This document shows, piece after piece, positions 1-11,651 of a stretch of DNA of 64,000 nt. Position 1 is the stretch's first letter. Each line of letters opens with the position of its first letter. Both the position numbers and the translations under genes were made by a program. Origin of the DNA: Burkholderiales bacterium (GTDB lineage: Bacteria > Pseudomonadota > Gammaproteobacteria > Burkholderiales > SG8-41); contig JAUXYA010000032.1 of assembly GCA_030684405.1 (NCBI GenBank), positions 172,992 through 236,991 on the forward strand, in the 5' to 3' direction. The notes beneath the pieces were generated by a model. It saw only the letters and a program-made list of their open reading frames with translations, searched no databases and had not been told where the DNA came from.

Positions 1-430
1 CCTGACAGTACTGGACTAGCGCCGGGTTGCCGCCCTGCCAGGATTCAACCTGCGCTCCGTGGCGGCAGGACGCGCCACTGCTCGCCGCCGCCTCGGCAAG
101 CAGCGCCGCAAGGCGGCCGTAATCGACGACATAGCCGAGGTCGGGCATGCCTGTTTCGTCTGCACTCATGCTCACGCGCCCAAAACCGCCGCGTTGTGAC
201 ACATGGATCAGGCGTATTGGCGTTGCGCTGGCCGCGAGTCCGGACCACACGCCGAGACGCTCAAGCACCAGGCGACTGCCGTAAGACAATGCCAGTGGGC
301 GCCGGTCAGTGGACTGCACGGACTGCGCCTCCAGCAGCAGCGTTCGCAGACCGGCATCGCGCAGAGCCAGCACCAGCGCGCTGCCCACCGGACCGCCACC
401 GGCAATGACGATGTCGGCCGCTTCAGTCAC
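1..430 (-). CDS. ubiH: UbiH-type FAD-dependent monooxygenase (N-terminal part; runs off the left edge)
   Basis: A GTG-initiated frame reads toward the left edge and is cut at base 1, leaving about 143 N-terminal residues. Near the start it has the Rossmann FAD-binding motif IAGGGPVGSALVLAL, followed by the region R-R-P-L-A-L-S-Y-G typical of UbiH/UbiF/VisC hydroxylases of ubiquinone biosynthesis (oxidising a polyprenyl-phenol ring at the membrane). The GTG overlaps the pepP stop by 8 bases (GTGACTGA), so the two are probably translationally coupled; pepP-ubiH adjacency is common in Proteobacteria. Which ring position is hydroxylated cannot be settled from the N-terminus, so UbiF or UbiI-like activity remains possible. 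Confidence 0.8.
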   Translation of the reverse strand, partial: MTEAADIVIAGGGPVGSALVLALRDAGLRTLLLEAQSVQSTDRRPLALSYGSRLVLERLGVWSGLAASATPIRLIHVSQRGGFGRVSMSADETGMPDLGYVVDYGRLAALLAEAAASSGASCRHGAQVESWQGGNPALVQYCQ

Positions 431-1745
431 GGGCCGCGCGCATCAGCGCCTCGATATCGGTCACGTCCTTGGGTGCACTGGCACTGAGGATTTCATGGCC
501 TTGTGCGGTAACCAGCACGTCATCCTCAATGCGCACCCCGATATTTGCGAAGGCTTCGGGGACACCGGGTGCCGGCCGGATGTAACAGCCGGGCTCCACG
601 GTCAGCACCATGCCCGGATGCAGTTCACGCCAGACGCCGCCGATCTTGTATTCACCGGCGTCATGCACGTCGAGTCCGAGCCAATGGCCAGTGCGATGCA
701 TGTAAAACTGCCGGTACGACTCCTGTTCGAGGACGCCATCGAGTGCACCCTGGAGCAGGCCGAGATCGATAAAGCCCTGCGCCAGCGTTTTCACCGCCGC
801 GTCGTGCGGTTCGTTCCAGCAGACGCCGGGCCGGACTGCGGCAATGGCTGCCACCTGCGCCGCCAGCACCAATTCGTAGACCGCGCGCTGCGGACCACTG
901 AAGCGGCCATTGACCGGAAAGGTGCGCGTGATATCGGACGCATAGCCGTCGAGCTCGCAGCCGGCGTCGATCAGCAGCAGGTCGCCATCACTCAATGGCG
1001 CGCTGTTGTCGATGTAATGCAGCACGCAGGCATTGGCGCCGCCGGCCACGATGGGCGTATAGGCCGGCGCCTGGGCACCACAGCGGCGGAACTCGTGCTG
1101 CAGCATGGCTTCGATTTCATATTCGGTGGCGCCGGGCCGGGTAGCCTGCATCGCGCGCCGGTGCGCGGCACCGGAAATTTCACCCGCTTGGCGCATCAAG
1201 GTCAGTTCGTGTTCGTCCTTGATCAAACGCATCTCGTCGAGCGGCGCGTGCACATCACGGATTTCCTGCGGCGCGGCAACACCGCTGCGTGCGCGACCGC
1301 GTACAGCGTTGATCCACCCCAGCACGCGCGCATCCCAGGCGGCATCAGCGCCGAGATGCGCGTGCACGGCCAGCCGATCCGCCAACAGATCGGGCATGCG
1401 CGCATCGAGCTCCTCGACCGGATGCGCTGCGTCGAAGCCGAAGGTTGCGCATGCCGCCTCGGGCCCGTAGCGATAACCGTCCCAGATTTCCCGTTCGGCA
1501 TTCTTCTCGCGGCAAAACAAAACGCTCTGCGGCGTAACCCCTCCGATCAGCACCAGCACGGCTTCGGGCTCGCGGAATCCGGTCAGGTAATAGAAGTAGC
1601 TGTCGAAACGATAGGGGTAATGGGCGTCGCGGTTGCGTATACGTTCCGGGGCGGTCGGCACGATGGCGACGCCGTTACCGAGCATCGCGGCAAGCCGGGT
1701 CCTGCGCGCGACATGCACCGCAGCGGATGGCAAGGGAGTCTGCAT
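423..1745 (-). CDS. pepP: Xaa-Pro aminopeptidase
   Basis: 440-residue cytosolic metallopeptidase that removes an N-terminal residue preceding proline. The first ~130 residues match the AMP_N domain (Y-R-F-D-S-Y-F-Y-Y-L-T-G-F-R-E-P). The C-terminal pita-bread domain carries the expected metal ligands: the two Asp of LLLIDAGCELDGYASDITR, the His of HRTGHWLGLDVHDAG, the Glu of LTVEPGCYI and the Glu of GVRIEDDV. The ATG at 1745 starts the recognisable AMP_N sequence; a longer in-frame extension to 1904 is non-homologous and overlaps the upstream gene, so it was rejected. Cotranscribed with ubiH downstream (8-base overlap) and the unknown gene upstream (22-base gap). Confidence 0.93.
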   Translation of the reverse strand: MQTPLPSAAVHVARRTRLAAMLGNGVAIVPTAPERIRNRDAHYPYRFDSYFYYLTGFREPEAVLVLIGGVTPQSVLFCREKNAEREIWDGYRYGPEAACATFGFDAAHPVEELDARMPDLLADRLAVHAHLGADAAWDARVLGWINAVRGRARSGVAAPQEIRDVHAPLDEMRLIKDEHELTLMRQAGEISGAAHRRAMQATRPGATEYEIEAMLQHEFRRCGAQAPAYTPIVAGGANACVLHYIDNSAPLSDGDLLLIDAGCELDGYASDITRTFPVNGRFSGPQRAVYELVLAAQVAAIAAVRPGVCWNEPHDAAVKTLAQGFIDLGLLQGALDGVLEQESYRQFYMHRTGHWLGLDVHDAGEYKIGGVWRELHPGMVLTVEPGCYIRPAPGVPEAFANIGVRIEDDVLVTAQGHEILSASAPKDVTDIEALMRAARD

Positions 1746-1767
1746 GGAATGATTATAGCTGCGGCGA

Positions 1768-3928
<2,161 letters not shown>

Positions 3929-3976
3929 TCAGTGAATTGTGAGATTTTACCCCACCTCGCCTGACACCCCCCTCTG
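3929..3976. promoter_or_regulatory. Divergent amgK/lptD intergenic promoter region
   Basis: Only 48 bases separate the divergent amgK and lptD start codons, so promoters for both must overlap here or extend into the coding regions. On the minus strand a TAAAAT hexamer could be a -10 element for amgK. I cannot pick convincing -35 elements. Confidence 0.4.
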
Positions 3977-6277
3977 ATGCCCTCCTCCAGAAAAACCCGG
4001 ATTGCGCTTGCCGTGCTTTGCGCACTGCCGCTGATGGCCGGGGCAGACCAGGGACTGAAACTCAAATCGCAGCCCACCCTGCTGCTGCTGCCGGCGGACA
4101 ACACCGACGAGGTGCCGCTGTTCATCGAGGCCGACCGCCTGCAGGGCATACAGGACAGGGAAATCGAGGCCCAGGGCAGCGCCCGGCTGCGCAAACGCGG
4201 ACAGGCCTTCTTCGCAGACTGGATGCGCCACGAGACGCCCAGCGACATACTCACAGCCAAGGGCAATGTGCGCATCGAACAGGACCGCGAAATCATCGAG
4301 GGCGACGCGCTGCGTTACGAGATCGCGACCGATCGTGGCTTCATGGAGCGGCCGCGCTACATGCTGATGAGCGTGCCGCCGGGTTCCGGTCCGGGCGGCG
4401 CTGCGCGCGCCGGCGAAACCGATGGCCGCGGCAGCGCAGAGCGGCTGCTGTTCGAGGGCCCCGGCCAGTACCGCGTGCAGAGCGGCAGCTACACGACCTG
4501 CGAACCGGGAAACGACGCCTGGTTCATCCGTGCCCGGCAGCTCGACATCGACCGCAGCCGCGATGTCGGCATTGCCCGCGACGCCAGCATCGTGTTCTTC
4601 GACCAGACCATTTTCTACTCGCCCTACCTTTCGTTCTCACTGCACCAGGAACGCAAGTCAGGCTTCCTGACGCCCAGCTACCGCACCTCGAACACCACTG
4701 GCTTCGAGTTCACCGTTCCCTATTACTGGAACATCGCGCCGGAAATGGATGCCACGCTGTATCCGCGTTACATGACCAAGCGCGGCCTGCAGCTCGGCGG
4801 CGAGTTCCGCTACCTCAACCCCAATTGGCGGGGCGAGGTGCGCAGCGAAGTCCTTGCCAACGATGAGCGGGTCGACCGCGACCGCTGGGCCCTGTTCGCC
4901 AAGCACCAGCAGAACATCGGCCGCGGCTGGAGCGGCAACGTCAACATCAACCGCGTGTCCGACGGCAAGTACTTCACCGACCTCTCGACCCAGGTTGCCG
5001 TGACCTCGCAGGTCTATCTGACCAACGACCTGACGCTGGCGCGCGGCGGCACCTGGAGCGACGGCGGCACCTACAGTTTTTCCGCCTTCACCCAGCGCTG
5101 GCAAACCCTGCAGGCTGACCCGCTGGCGCCGCTGGTGGCCCCGTACAACCGGCAGCCTCAACTCACGCTGGCGGCCCAGCGCCTGGGCACCCGCGTCGGC
5201 GATTTCGACCTGCTCGGCAGCTACACGGCTTTTGACCATCCTTCGCTGGTCAATGGACAGCGTGTAGTGATCAATCCCAGCTTTTCGCTGCCGCTACAGA
5301 ACGCATTCGCATTCGTGACCCCGAAAATCGGAGCCCATATCACGCGTTACGCGATGGGCAAGAACAATGCCGCCAATCTGGAAGACCGCACCCGCGCATT
5401 GCCGATTTTCAGCGCCGAAACCGGTGTCGTGCTCGAGCGCGAAATGCAGTCCCGCGGCCAGACACTGATTCAGACGCTCGAGCCCAAGGCCTACTATGTT
5501 TACATCCCTTACAGTGACCAGAGTCGTCTGCCGAATTTCGAAAGCGGCCTGCAGGACATCAATTTCGCGACCCTGTTCACCGAAAATCAGTTCAGCGGCA
5601 GCGACCGCATCAACGACGCCAACCAGTTGACGGCGGGTGTCAGTTCACGCTTCATTGACGCCAGCACCGGCATCGAGCGGCTCCGCGTGGCGCTGGCCCA
5701 GCGCTATTATTTCCAGCCGCAGCGGGTGACCGTGCCCGGTGTCGCGCCGCGCGCGCGTGACAGCAACAGCTCGGATGTGCTTGCGGTTATCAGCGGCAAC
5801 ATCGCGAAAAACTGGACCACCGAAGCCGGCTGGCAGTACAACACCGACCTCAAACAGATGCAGAAATTCAACATCGCGGGACGTTACCAGCCGCAGGCCG
5901 GCAAAGTGCTGAACCTGGCCTACCGCGATACTGTCAATACCTTGCGCCAGGTTGATTTTTCGGCGCAATGGCCGATCGACAGCCGGTGGAGCGGAGTCGC
6001 CCGCTGGAACTACTCGATCCGCGACAACCGCACTCTGGAAGCAGTGGCCGGCATTGAATATAACGACCGCTGCTGGTCGCTGCGCGTCATCGGGCACCGG
6101 TTTGCGACCACCACCTCAGCGGCCAGCACCTCGATTTTCGTCCAACTCGAGCTGAGCGGTATTTCGCGCATCGGCACCAACCCGACCGAAGTCCTGTTCC
6201 GCAACATTAGCGGCTACAAAACCATGGATCCCCGCGCGGGCGCTCCGGTCCAATACAATGTACCCGGCGTGTTCTAG
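3977..6277 (+). CDS. lptD: LPS-assembly outer membrane protein LptD
   Basis: 766 residues. The N-terminus (M-P-S-S-R-K-T-R followed by a hydrophobic stretch and A-G-A-D) is a signal peptide. Residues ~45-170 form the OstA/LptA-like jellyroll that receives LPS from the periplasmic bridge, and the rest is a large beta-barrel ending in Phe. The barrel inserts LPS into the outer leaflet with LptE. The mature protein has only two Cys, near residues 175 and 699 (Y-T-T-C-E-P-G and N-D-R-C-W), so only one of the two E. coli inter-domain disulfides can form. surA, the chaperone that folds it, follows 49 bases downstream. Confidence 0.95.
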   Translation: MPSSRKTRIALAVLCALPLMAGADQGLKLKSQPTLLLLPADNTDEVPLFIEADRLQGIQDREIEAQGSARLRKRGQAFFADWMRHETPSDILTAKGNVRIEQDREIIEGDALRYEIATDRGFMERPRYMLMSVPPGSGPGGAARAGETDGRGSAERLLFEGPGQYRVQSGSYTTCEPGNDAWFIRARQLDIDRSRDVGIARDASIVFFDQTIFYSPYLSFSLHQERKSGFLTPSYRTSNTTGFEFTVPYYWNIAPEMDATLYPRYMTKRGLQLGGEFRYLNPNWRGEVRSEVLANDERVDRDRWALFAKHQQNIGRGWSGNVNINRVSDGKYFTDLSTQVAVTSQVYLTNDLTLARGGTWSDGGTYSFSAFTQRWQTLQADPLAPLVAPYNRQPQLTLAAQRLGTRVGDFDLLGSYTAFDHPSLVNGQRVVINPSFSLPLQNAFAFVTPKIGAHITRYAMGKNNAANLEDRTRALPIFSAETGVVLEREMQSRGQTLIQTLEPKAYYVYIPYSDQSRLPNFESGLQDINFATLFTENQFSGSDRINDANQLTAGVSSRFIDASTGIERLRVALAQRYYFQPQRVTVPGVAPRARDSNSSDVLAVISGNIAKNWTTEAGWQYNTDLKQMQKFNIAGRYQPQAGKVLNLAYRDTVNTLRQVDFSAQWPIDSRWSGVARWNYSIRDNRTLEAVAGIEYNDRCWSLRVIGHRFATTTSAASTSIFVQLELSGISRIGTNPTEVLFRNISGYKTMDPRAGAPVQYNVPGVF

Positions 6278-6326
6278 CCGTCCCCGGCGGATCTGCGCCG
6301 GATAACCCGACATTCCTGGATTCAAC

Positions 6327-7643
6327 ATGCCATTCCGACTCTGCCTCGTCCTCTCCTGCGCAGCCGTTCTCGCGGTCACCGCACCGGCGGTCCATGCCCA
6401 GGGCGCCAAGCCGCGCGCCATCGTCACCGTGGACCGCATCATCGCCGTGGTCAACGACGAGATCATCACGCAGAAAGAACTCGCGGCGCGTGTCGATTTC
6501 GCCCTGCGGCAACTGCGCCAGCAGGGGACACCGCCGCCACCACGCGACGTCATCGAACGCCAGCTGCTTGAGCGCCTGATCGGCGACCGGGTGCAGATGC
6601 AGCACGCACGGAACATCGGCATGCGCGTCGACGACGCCGAACTCGACAAGGCGCTGGAGCGTATTGCCACAGACAACAAACTCTCGCTCGCGCAGATGCG
6701 GGGAACACTGGAGCGTGACGGCGTACCCTTCGAAAAATTCCGTGAGGACATCCGCAGCGAGATCACGCTGGCGCGACTGCGCGAGCGCGAGGTCGCGCAG
6801 AAAATCGTCATCACCGAGTCCGAGATCGACAACTTCATCCAGAGCCAGCAGGCGCAGCCGGGCCGCAGCGACGAGTTCAACGTCTCGCATATCCTGGTAT
6901 CGGTTCCGGAGAGCGCCTCGCCGGAGCAGCTGCAGACGCGGCGCGCGCGGGCGGAAGAAGCGCTGGCACAGATCCGGGGAGGCGCGGATTTCCGCCAGAT
7001 CGCCGCGGCCTTTTCCGATGCCCCGGAAGCGCTCCAGGGCGGCCTGCTCGGCTGGCGGGAAAGCGAGCGCCTGCCAACCCTGTTCCTTGAGGCCCTGCGT
7101 GCGCTGCAGGCCGGACAGCTGACGGATCTGCTGCGCAGCCCCAACGGCTTCCACATCCTGCGCCTCAACGAGCGCCGCGGCGGACAGGCGCCGATCATGG
7201 TACAGCAGAGCCGCGCCCGCCACATCCTGATCAAGACCAATGAACTGGTGTCCGAAACCGAGGCCCGCAACCGCATGCTGGCGCTCAAGGAGCGCCTCGA
7301 CAACAAGGCGGATTTCGCCGAGTTGGCGCGCGCGCATTCCGAGGACACCAGCGCCTCCCGCGGCGGCGACCTGGGATGGCTCAATGCCGGTGACACAGTG
7401 CCCGAATTCGAGCAGGCGATGAATGCACTGAAGCCTGGCCAGATCAGCGCGCCGGTGCGCAGCCCCTTCGGCTGGCACATCATCGAAGTCCTGGAGCGGC
7501 GCACCCAGGACATGACCCGCGACGGTCAGCGCATGAACGCGCGCCAGGCGCTGCGCGAACGCAAGACCGACGAGGCCTATCAGGAATGGGTGCGACAGCT
7601 GCGCGACCGCGCTTACGTCGAGCGGCGTCTTGACGAAAGCTAG
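6327..7643 (+). CDS. surA: Periplasmic peptidyl-prolyl isomerase/chaperone SurA
   Basis: 438 residues beginning with a signal peptide that ends around A-V-H-A-Q. A SurA N-terminal chaperone region (I-I-A-V-V-N-D-E-I-I-T) is followed by two parvulin PPIase domains, the first starting near F-N-V-S-H-I-L-V and the second near A-R-H-I-L-I-K-T, each with the late G-W-H/F-H-I motif. SurA escorts unfolded outer membrane proteins, LptD being a major client, to the BAM machinery. It lies directly after lptD as in E. coli and most betaproteobacteria. Confidence 0.94.
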   Translation: MPFRLCLVLSCAAVLAVTAPAVHAQGAKPRAIVTVDRIIAVVNDEIITQKELAARVDFALRQLRQQGTPPPPRDVIERQLLERLIGDRVQMQHARNIGMRVDDAELDKALERIATDNKLSLAQMRGTLERDGVPFEKFREDIRSEITLARLREREVAQKIVITESEIDNFIQSQQAQPGRSDEFNVSHILVSVPESASPEQLQTRRARAEEALAQIRGGADFRQIAAAFSDAPEALQGGLLGWRESERLPTLFLEALRALQAGQLTDLLRSPNGFHILRLNERRGGQAPIMVQQSRARHILIKTNELVSETEARNRMLALKERLDNKADFAELARAHSEDTSASRGGDLGWLNAGDTVPEFEQAMNALKPGQISAPVRSPFGWHIIEVLERRTQDMTRDGQRMNARQALRERKTDEAYQEWVRQLRDRAYVERRLDES

Positions 7644-7659
7644 ACCACCCGCCTGCGCC

Positions 7660-8658
7660 ATGAATCCGCCTGAAGCGGCCCGACTGCCCCTTGTTGCTGT
7701 CACAGCCGGTGAACCCGCCGGTATCGGCCCCGAGCTCTGCATGATGCTCGCCCGCCGCAGCCTGCCCGCACAGGTGGTATTCATTGCGGACGAAGGGCTG
7801 CTGCTCGAGCGTGCCCGCTCGCTCGATCTGTCGGCACCCGTCCTGTCGCAGTGGTCCGGACCCGGCGATCCGGCAGCCGTCTCGGTACTGCACGTGCCGC
7901 TGGCCAGACCGTCGCGGCCCGGTGTGCTCGATCCGGCGAACAGTCCCTACGTGCTGCGCACACTGGAAATCGCCGCCGACGGCTGCCGCGACGGCCGTTT
8001 CGATGCGATGGCCACTGCACCGGTGCACAAAGCCGTCATCAACGATGCCGGTATCGCCTTCACCGGCCACACGGAGTTTCTGGCCGAGCACTTACAGGTG
8101 CCGCAGGTGGTGATGATGCTCGCCGGCGGCGGCATGCGTGTGGCACTGGCCACCACTCACCTGCCGCTGCGGGATGTCGCTGCCGCGATCACCCGCGAGG
8201 GCCTGGAACGCACGCTGCGCGTGCTTCATGCCGACCTCGTCGCACGTTTCGACATTGCCCGGCCGCGCATCCTCGTTGCCGGACTCAACCCGCATGCGGG
8301 CGAATCGGGGCATCTCGGCCGCGAGGAAATCGAGATCATCGGTCCGGTGCTCGAGCGTCTGCGCGGCGAAGGTTGGGCGCTTGAGGGCCCGCTGCCCGCC
8401 GACACGCTGTTCCAGCCGGAGAAATTGAAGCACTGCGACTGCGTGCTGGCGATGTACCACGACCAGGGGTTGCCGGTGCTCAAGCACGCGAGCTTCGGCG
8501 GCGGCATCAATATCACACTCGGACTGCCGATCATCCGCACATCGGTCGACCACGGCACCGCGCTCGAACTCGCCGGCTCCGGCAGGGCCAGTTGCGACAG
8601 TCTGGTCGCGGCGGTCGAACTCGCGGCTGAGCTGGCCCGGCACAGCCACGGCGCATGA
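7660..8658 (+). CDS. pdxA: 4-hydroxythreonine-4-phosphate dehydrogenase
   Basis: 332 residues. PdxA oxidises 4-phosphohydroxy-L-threonine in pyridoxal phosphate biosynthesis. Recognisable segments are [12 protein letters not shown] at the N-terminus, the metal-binding His in F-T-G-H-T-E-F-L-A, and M-Y-H-D-Q-G-L plus R-T-S-V-D-H-G-T-A near the C-terminus. I chose the ATG at 7660 because it starts about 10 residues before the conserved motif, as in E. coli. A TTG at 7630 would extend it inside surA and is less likely. Four-base overlap with rsmA. Confidence 0.93.
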   Translation: MNPPEAARLPLVAVTAGEPAGIGPELCMMLARRSLPAQVVFIADEGLLLERARSLDLSAPVLSQWSGPGDPAAVSVLHVPLARPSRPGVLDPANSPYVLRTLEIAADGCRDGRFDAMATAPVHKAVINDAGIAFTGHTEFLAEHLQVPQVVMMLAGGGMRVALATTHLPLRDVAAAITREGLERTLRVLHADLVARFDIARPRILVAGLNPHAGESGHLGREEIEIIGPVLERLRGEGWALEGPLPADTLFQPEKLKHCDCVLAMYHDQGLPVLKHASFGGGINITLGLPIIRTSVDHGTALELAGSGRASCDSLVAAVELAAELARHSHGA

Positions 8659-9446
8659 GCAAGGGCGCGACGTCCAGGCACATTCCGCGCAAGCGATTCG
8701 GCCAGAATTTCCTGGTCGATGACGGCATCATCGCCGGTATCGTCGACGCCATCCGACCCCAGCGCAGTGACACGGTCGTCGAAATCGGGCCCGGGCTCGG
8801 CGCGCTGACCGAGCCGCTGCTCGACCGGCTCGATCATCTGCATGTCGTTGAAATCGACCGCGACCTTATCGCGCTGCTGCGCAAACACCATCAACCCGAG
8901 CGCCTGCTGATCCACGAGGGCGACGTGCTGGATTTCGATTTTTCGACGCTGGGCAGCAAGCTGCGCGTAGCCGGCAACCTGCCCTACAACATTTCCACTC
9001 CGCTGATGTTTCGCCTCGCAGCCTTCGCCAGCGGCATCCGCGACATCCACGTAATGCTGCAGAAGGAAGTGGTCGAGCGGATGGTTGCCGCGCCGGGCGA
9101 CTCGGCATTCAGCCGCCTGTCAGTCATGCTGCAGTACCGCTTCGATATGGAAAAGCTCATCGACGTGCCGCCCGAATCCTTCGAGCCCGCGCCGAAAGTG
9201 GATTCCGCGGTGGTACGGCTGACGCCCCACGCGACGCTGCCGTATCCGGCAAGCGATGAAACGGTGTTCGCCGACATCGTCTCGCGCGCCTTCAGCCAGC
9301 GCCGCAAGACGCTGCGCAATACACTGAAAGGCCGGGTTCCGGACGCAACATTCGCGCGGCTGGGCATTGATGCCGGCGCGCGCGCGCAGGAGCTGTCAGT
9401 CGCGGATTTTGTGCGCATCGCCGACGCCGTCGCAGCGCCAGCCTGA
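8655..9446 (+). CDS. rsmA: 16S rRNA (adenine1518/1519-N6)-dimethyltransferase
   Basis: 263 residues (KsgA). The N-terminus [11 protein letters not shown], the SAM-binding [12 protein letters not shown] and the catalytic N-L-P-Y-N motif are intact. It dimethylates two adjacent adenines in the 3' hairpin of 16S rRNA late in 30S assembly. The ATGA overlap with pdxA indicates coupling, the common surA-pdxA-rsmA order. Its stop lies inside a palindrome shared with the convergent gloA stop. Confidence 0.95.
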   Translation: MSKGATSRHIPRKRFGQNFLVDDGIIAGIVDAIRPQRSDTVVEIGPGLGALTEPLLDRLDHLHVVEIDRDLIALLRKHHQPERLLIHEGDVLDFDFSTLGSKLRVAGNLPYNISTPLMFRLAAFASGIRDIHVMLQKEVVERMVAAPGDSAFSRLSVMLQYRFDMEKLIDVPPESFEPAPKVDSAVVRLTPHATLPYPASDETVFADIVSRAFSQRRKTLRNTLKGRVPDATFARLGIDAGARAQELSVADFVRIADAVAAPA

Positions 9447-9457
9447 AATTCAGGCTG
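9439..9457. terminator. Palindrome over both stop codons of convergent rsmA and gloA
   Basis: CAGCCTGAA-A-TTCAGGCTG is a perfect 9-bp inverted repeat around a single A. It contains the rsmA TGA (9444-9446) and the gloA TGA (9450-9452, minus strand). It could form a hairpin in either transcript. There is no T-run, so a bidirectional terminator is an inference. Confidence 0.5.
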
Positions 9458-9842
9458 CGGTCTTGCGCTGGACGAACTCGATCTTGTAACCGTCGGGATC
9501 CTCGACGAAGGCAATCACCGTCGTGCCGTGTTTCATCGGACCGGCCTCGCGCGTGACGCGGCCGCCACGCTGCTTCACTGCCTCGCAGGCCTTGTAAGCA
9601 TCATCGACTTCGACCGCGACATGGCCAAAACCGCTGCCCATGTCGTAGAACTTTGTGTCCCAGTTATGAGTCAATTCGAGCACGGCGGCACGCGATTCGT
9701 CATCGTAACCAACGAAGGCGTTGGTGAAGCGGCCATCCGGATAGTCTTTCCTGCGCAGCAGGTGCATGCCGAGCACCTGGGTATAAAAGTCGATCGAGCG
9801 CTGCAGGTCGCCGACCCGGATCATGGTGTGCAACAGTCTCAT
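9450..9842 (-). CDS. gloA: Lactoylglutathione lyase (glyoxalase I)
   Basis: 130-residue VOC-superfamily enzyme. It converts the methylglyoxal-glutathione hemithioacetal to S-lactoylglutathione. The metal ligands fit the short bacterial form: His of [10 protein letters not shown], Glu of A-V-L-E-L-T-H-N-W, His of F-G-H-V-A-V-E-V and Glu of Y-K-I-E-F-V-Q. The start at 9842 ([10 protein letters not shown]) matches the E. coli N-terminus; a 17-residue upstream extension was rejected. Thirteen bases after the rubredoxin gene, so probably cotranscribed with it. Confidence 0.93.
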   Translation of the reverse strand: MRLLHTMIRVGDLQRSIDFYTQVLGMHLLRRKDYPDGRFTNAFVGYDDESRAAVLELTHNWDTKFYDMGSGFGHVAVEVDDAYKACEAVKQRGGRVTREAGPMKHGTTVIAFVEDPDGYKIEFVQRKTAA

Positions 9843-9855
9843 TGCCGCTCCATAC

Positions 9856-10044
9856 TCAGATCTGCACCATCTCAAAATCCTCCTTGCGCGCACCGCATTC
9901 CGGACAGGTCCAGTTCATCGGCACGTCTTCCCACTTGGTGCCCGGGACAATGCCCTCGTCCGGAACACCGGCGGCTTCGTCATAGATATAGCCGCAGATC
10001 AAGCACATGTATTTACGGTACTGTCCGTTATCGGTGGTCATCAT
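9856..10044 (-). CDS. Rubredoxin
   Basis: 62 residues with the two C-x-x-C-G/C-P-x-C iron-binding knuckles ([11 protein letters not shown] and W-T-C-P-E-C-G-A). A single Fe bound by four Cys makes it a small cytosolic electron carrier. The partner oxidoreductase is not evident nearby. Divergent from thiD across 102 bases. ATG at 10044; the adjacent ATG at 10041 is an equal alternative. Confidence 0.93.
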   Translation of the reverse strand: MMTTDNGQYRKYMCLICGYIYDEAAGVPDEGIVPGTKWEDVPMNWTCPECGARKEDFEMVQI

Positions 10045-10146
10045 CAGCGTCTTCTGGGTTACTTGTGGGTTATTAAGCTACAATCGTCTCGACATTCTAG
10101 CTGATCCCCCTCACCGCGCTTCATCCTTCGCGCCCGAACTTCGCGC

Positions 10147-11004
10147 ATGACCGACTCCCCGCCCATTGTGATGGTTTTTGCCGCCACCGATCCTACCGGC
10201 GGTGCCGGCTTGCAAGCCGACATCATGACGCTCGCGAGCATGGGCTGCCATCCGGTATCGGTAGTCACCGCGATCACCATCCAGGACACCACCGGGGTTG
10301 ACAGCATGCAGCCCATCGACGGCGAATGGGTCGCCGACCAGGCGCGTTGCATCCTTGAGGACATGCCGGTCGCCGCGTTCAAGGTCGGCGTGCTGGGCAG
10401 CCTCGAAGCCGTCGCCGCAGTCGCGGAAGTGGTCTCCGATTACCCGGAGATTCCGCTGATCCTCGATCCGGTGCTGGCCTCGGGTCGCGGTGACGAACTC
10501 GCCTCCGACGAAATGCTCACAGCCATCCGCGAACTGCTGATTCCACAAACCACCATCGTCACGCCCAACAGCATCGAAGCACGCCGGCTTGCAGCTGACG
10601 ACAACGACGAAGACGACAATCCGGATCTCGCTGAATGCGCGCGGCGCATACTCGACGCCGGCTGCGAGTACGTGTTGATCACCGGCACCCATGAGCACAC
10701 CGGCGACGTCACCAATACGCTTTACAACAGCGAGGGCGTAGTGCGCAGCGATTCATGGCCGCGCCTGCCCGGCAGTTACCATGGCTCCGGCTGCACGCTG
10801 GCCTCGGCACTGGCAGCGACCATTGCCAATGGCGTCGACATTCAGGAAGCCGTGCGCGACGCGCAGGAATACACCTGGCAGTCGCTGAAGCTCGCCTTCC
10901 GTCCCGGCATGGGACAGCATATTCCCGACCGCCTGTTCTGGGCGCGTGAGGACGAGACCTCGGGCGCAAGCGCAAGCGAAGGCGACGACGAGCCGCAGGC
11001 GTGA
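10147..11004 (+). CDS. thiD: Hydroxymethylpyrimidine/phosphomethylpyrimidine kinase
   Basis: 285 residues of the ribokinase-like fold. D-P-T-G-G-A-G-L-Q-A-D near the N-terminus and the anion-hole segment S-Y-H-G-S-G-C-T-L-A-S near residue 217 are characteristic. ThiD phosphorylates HMP to HMP-PP for thiamine synthesis. Two oddities: an acidic insertion D-D-N-D-E-D-D-N around residue 155, and an acidic Ser/Ala/Glu-rich tail after the domain. The stop overlaps the thiE GTG (GTGA), so the two thiamine genes are coupled. Confidence 0.93.
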   Translation: MTDSPPIVMVFAATDPTGGAGLQADIMTLASMGCHPVSVVTAITIQDTTGVDSMQPIDGEWVADQARCILEDMPVAAFKVGVLGSLEAVAAVAEVVSDYPEIPLILDPVLASGRGDELASDEMLTAIRELLIPQTTIVTPNSIEARRLAADDNDEDDNPDLAECARRILDAGCEYVLITGTHEHTGDVTNTLYNSEGVVRSDSWPRLPGSYHGSGCTLASALAATIANGVDIQEAVRDAQEYTWQSLKLAFRPGMGQHIPDRLFWAREDETSGASASEGDDEPQA

Positions 11005-11651
11005 AGCCGACGATCGCAGGGCTTTACGCGATCACCCCTGACCTCGCTGACACGCGGGAACTGCTGCGTTGCGCGCGCGCGGCGCTCGAAGGCGGCGCGC
11101 AAGTTCTGCAGTACCGCAACAAGGCGGCGGACACCACGCTGCGCCGCGAACAGGCGCGGACCCTGCAGGCACTCTGCGCCGCCACCGGTGTGCCGCTGAT
11201 CATCAACGATCACCTCGATATCGCCCTCGATTGCGGCGCCGCTGGTCTGCACCTGGGGGGCAAAGACGGCGACATTGCGGCTGCGCGTGCACGTCTGGGC
11301 CCCGGCCGGCTGCTGGGCGCCTCCTGCTACGACCGTATTGAACTTGCCGAAGCCGCCATCGCCGCGGGCGCGGACCACGTGGCCTTCGGCAGTTTTTTCC
11401 CGTCCACCATCAAACCCGGTGCCGTGCGTCCGCAGCCCGAACTGATCTTCCGTGCCCGCGAACGCCTGCGTGTGCCGATAGTGGCCATCGGCGGCATCAC
11501 GCTGCAGAATGCGCCACAATTGTTGAATGCCGGCGCCGACGCCCTCGCCGTGATCTCCGCGCTGTTCGACGCTGCGGACATCGCCGCCGCAGCACGAAAT
11601 TTCCAGATCCTGTTTGAAAACCGCCATGAAAAAAAGCCAGAAACTCTTTAA
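11001..11651 (+). CDS. thiE: Thiamine-phosphate synthase
   Basis: 216-residue TIM barrel that joins HMP-PP and thiazole phosphate into thiamine monophosphate. Diagnostic pieces are [14 protein letters not shown] (family I-N-D-x-x-x-L-A), [18 protein letters not shown] and V-A-I-G-G-I-T. The start is GTG inside the thiD stop. Its last 26 bases overlap the start of hemL, so thiD-thiE-hemL form one tightly packed transcription unit. Confidence 0.92.
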   Translation: MKPTIAGLYAITPDLADTRELLRCARAALEGGAQVLQYRNKAADTTLRREQARTLQALCAATGVPLIINDHLDIALDCGAAGLHLGGKDGDIAAARARLGPGRLLGASCYDRIELAEAAIAAGADHVAFGSFFPSTIKPGAVRPQPELIFRARERLRVPIVAIGGITLQNAPQLLNAGADALAVISALFDAADIAAAARNFQILFENRHEKKPETL

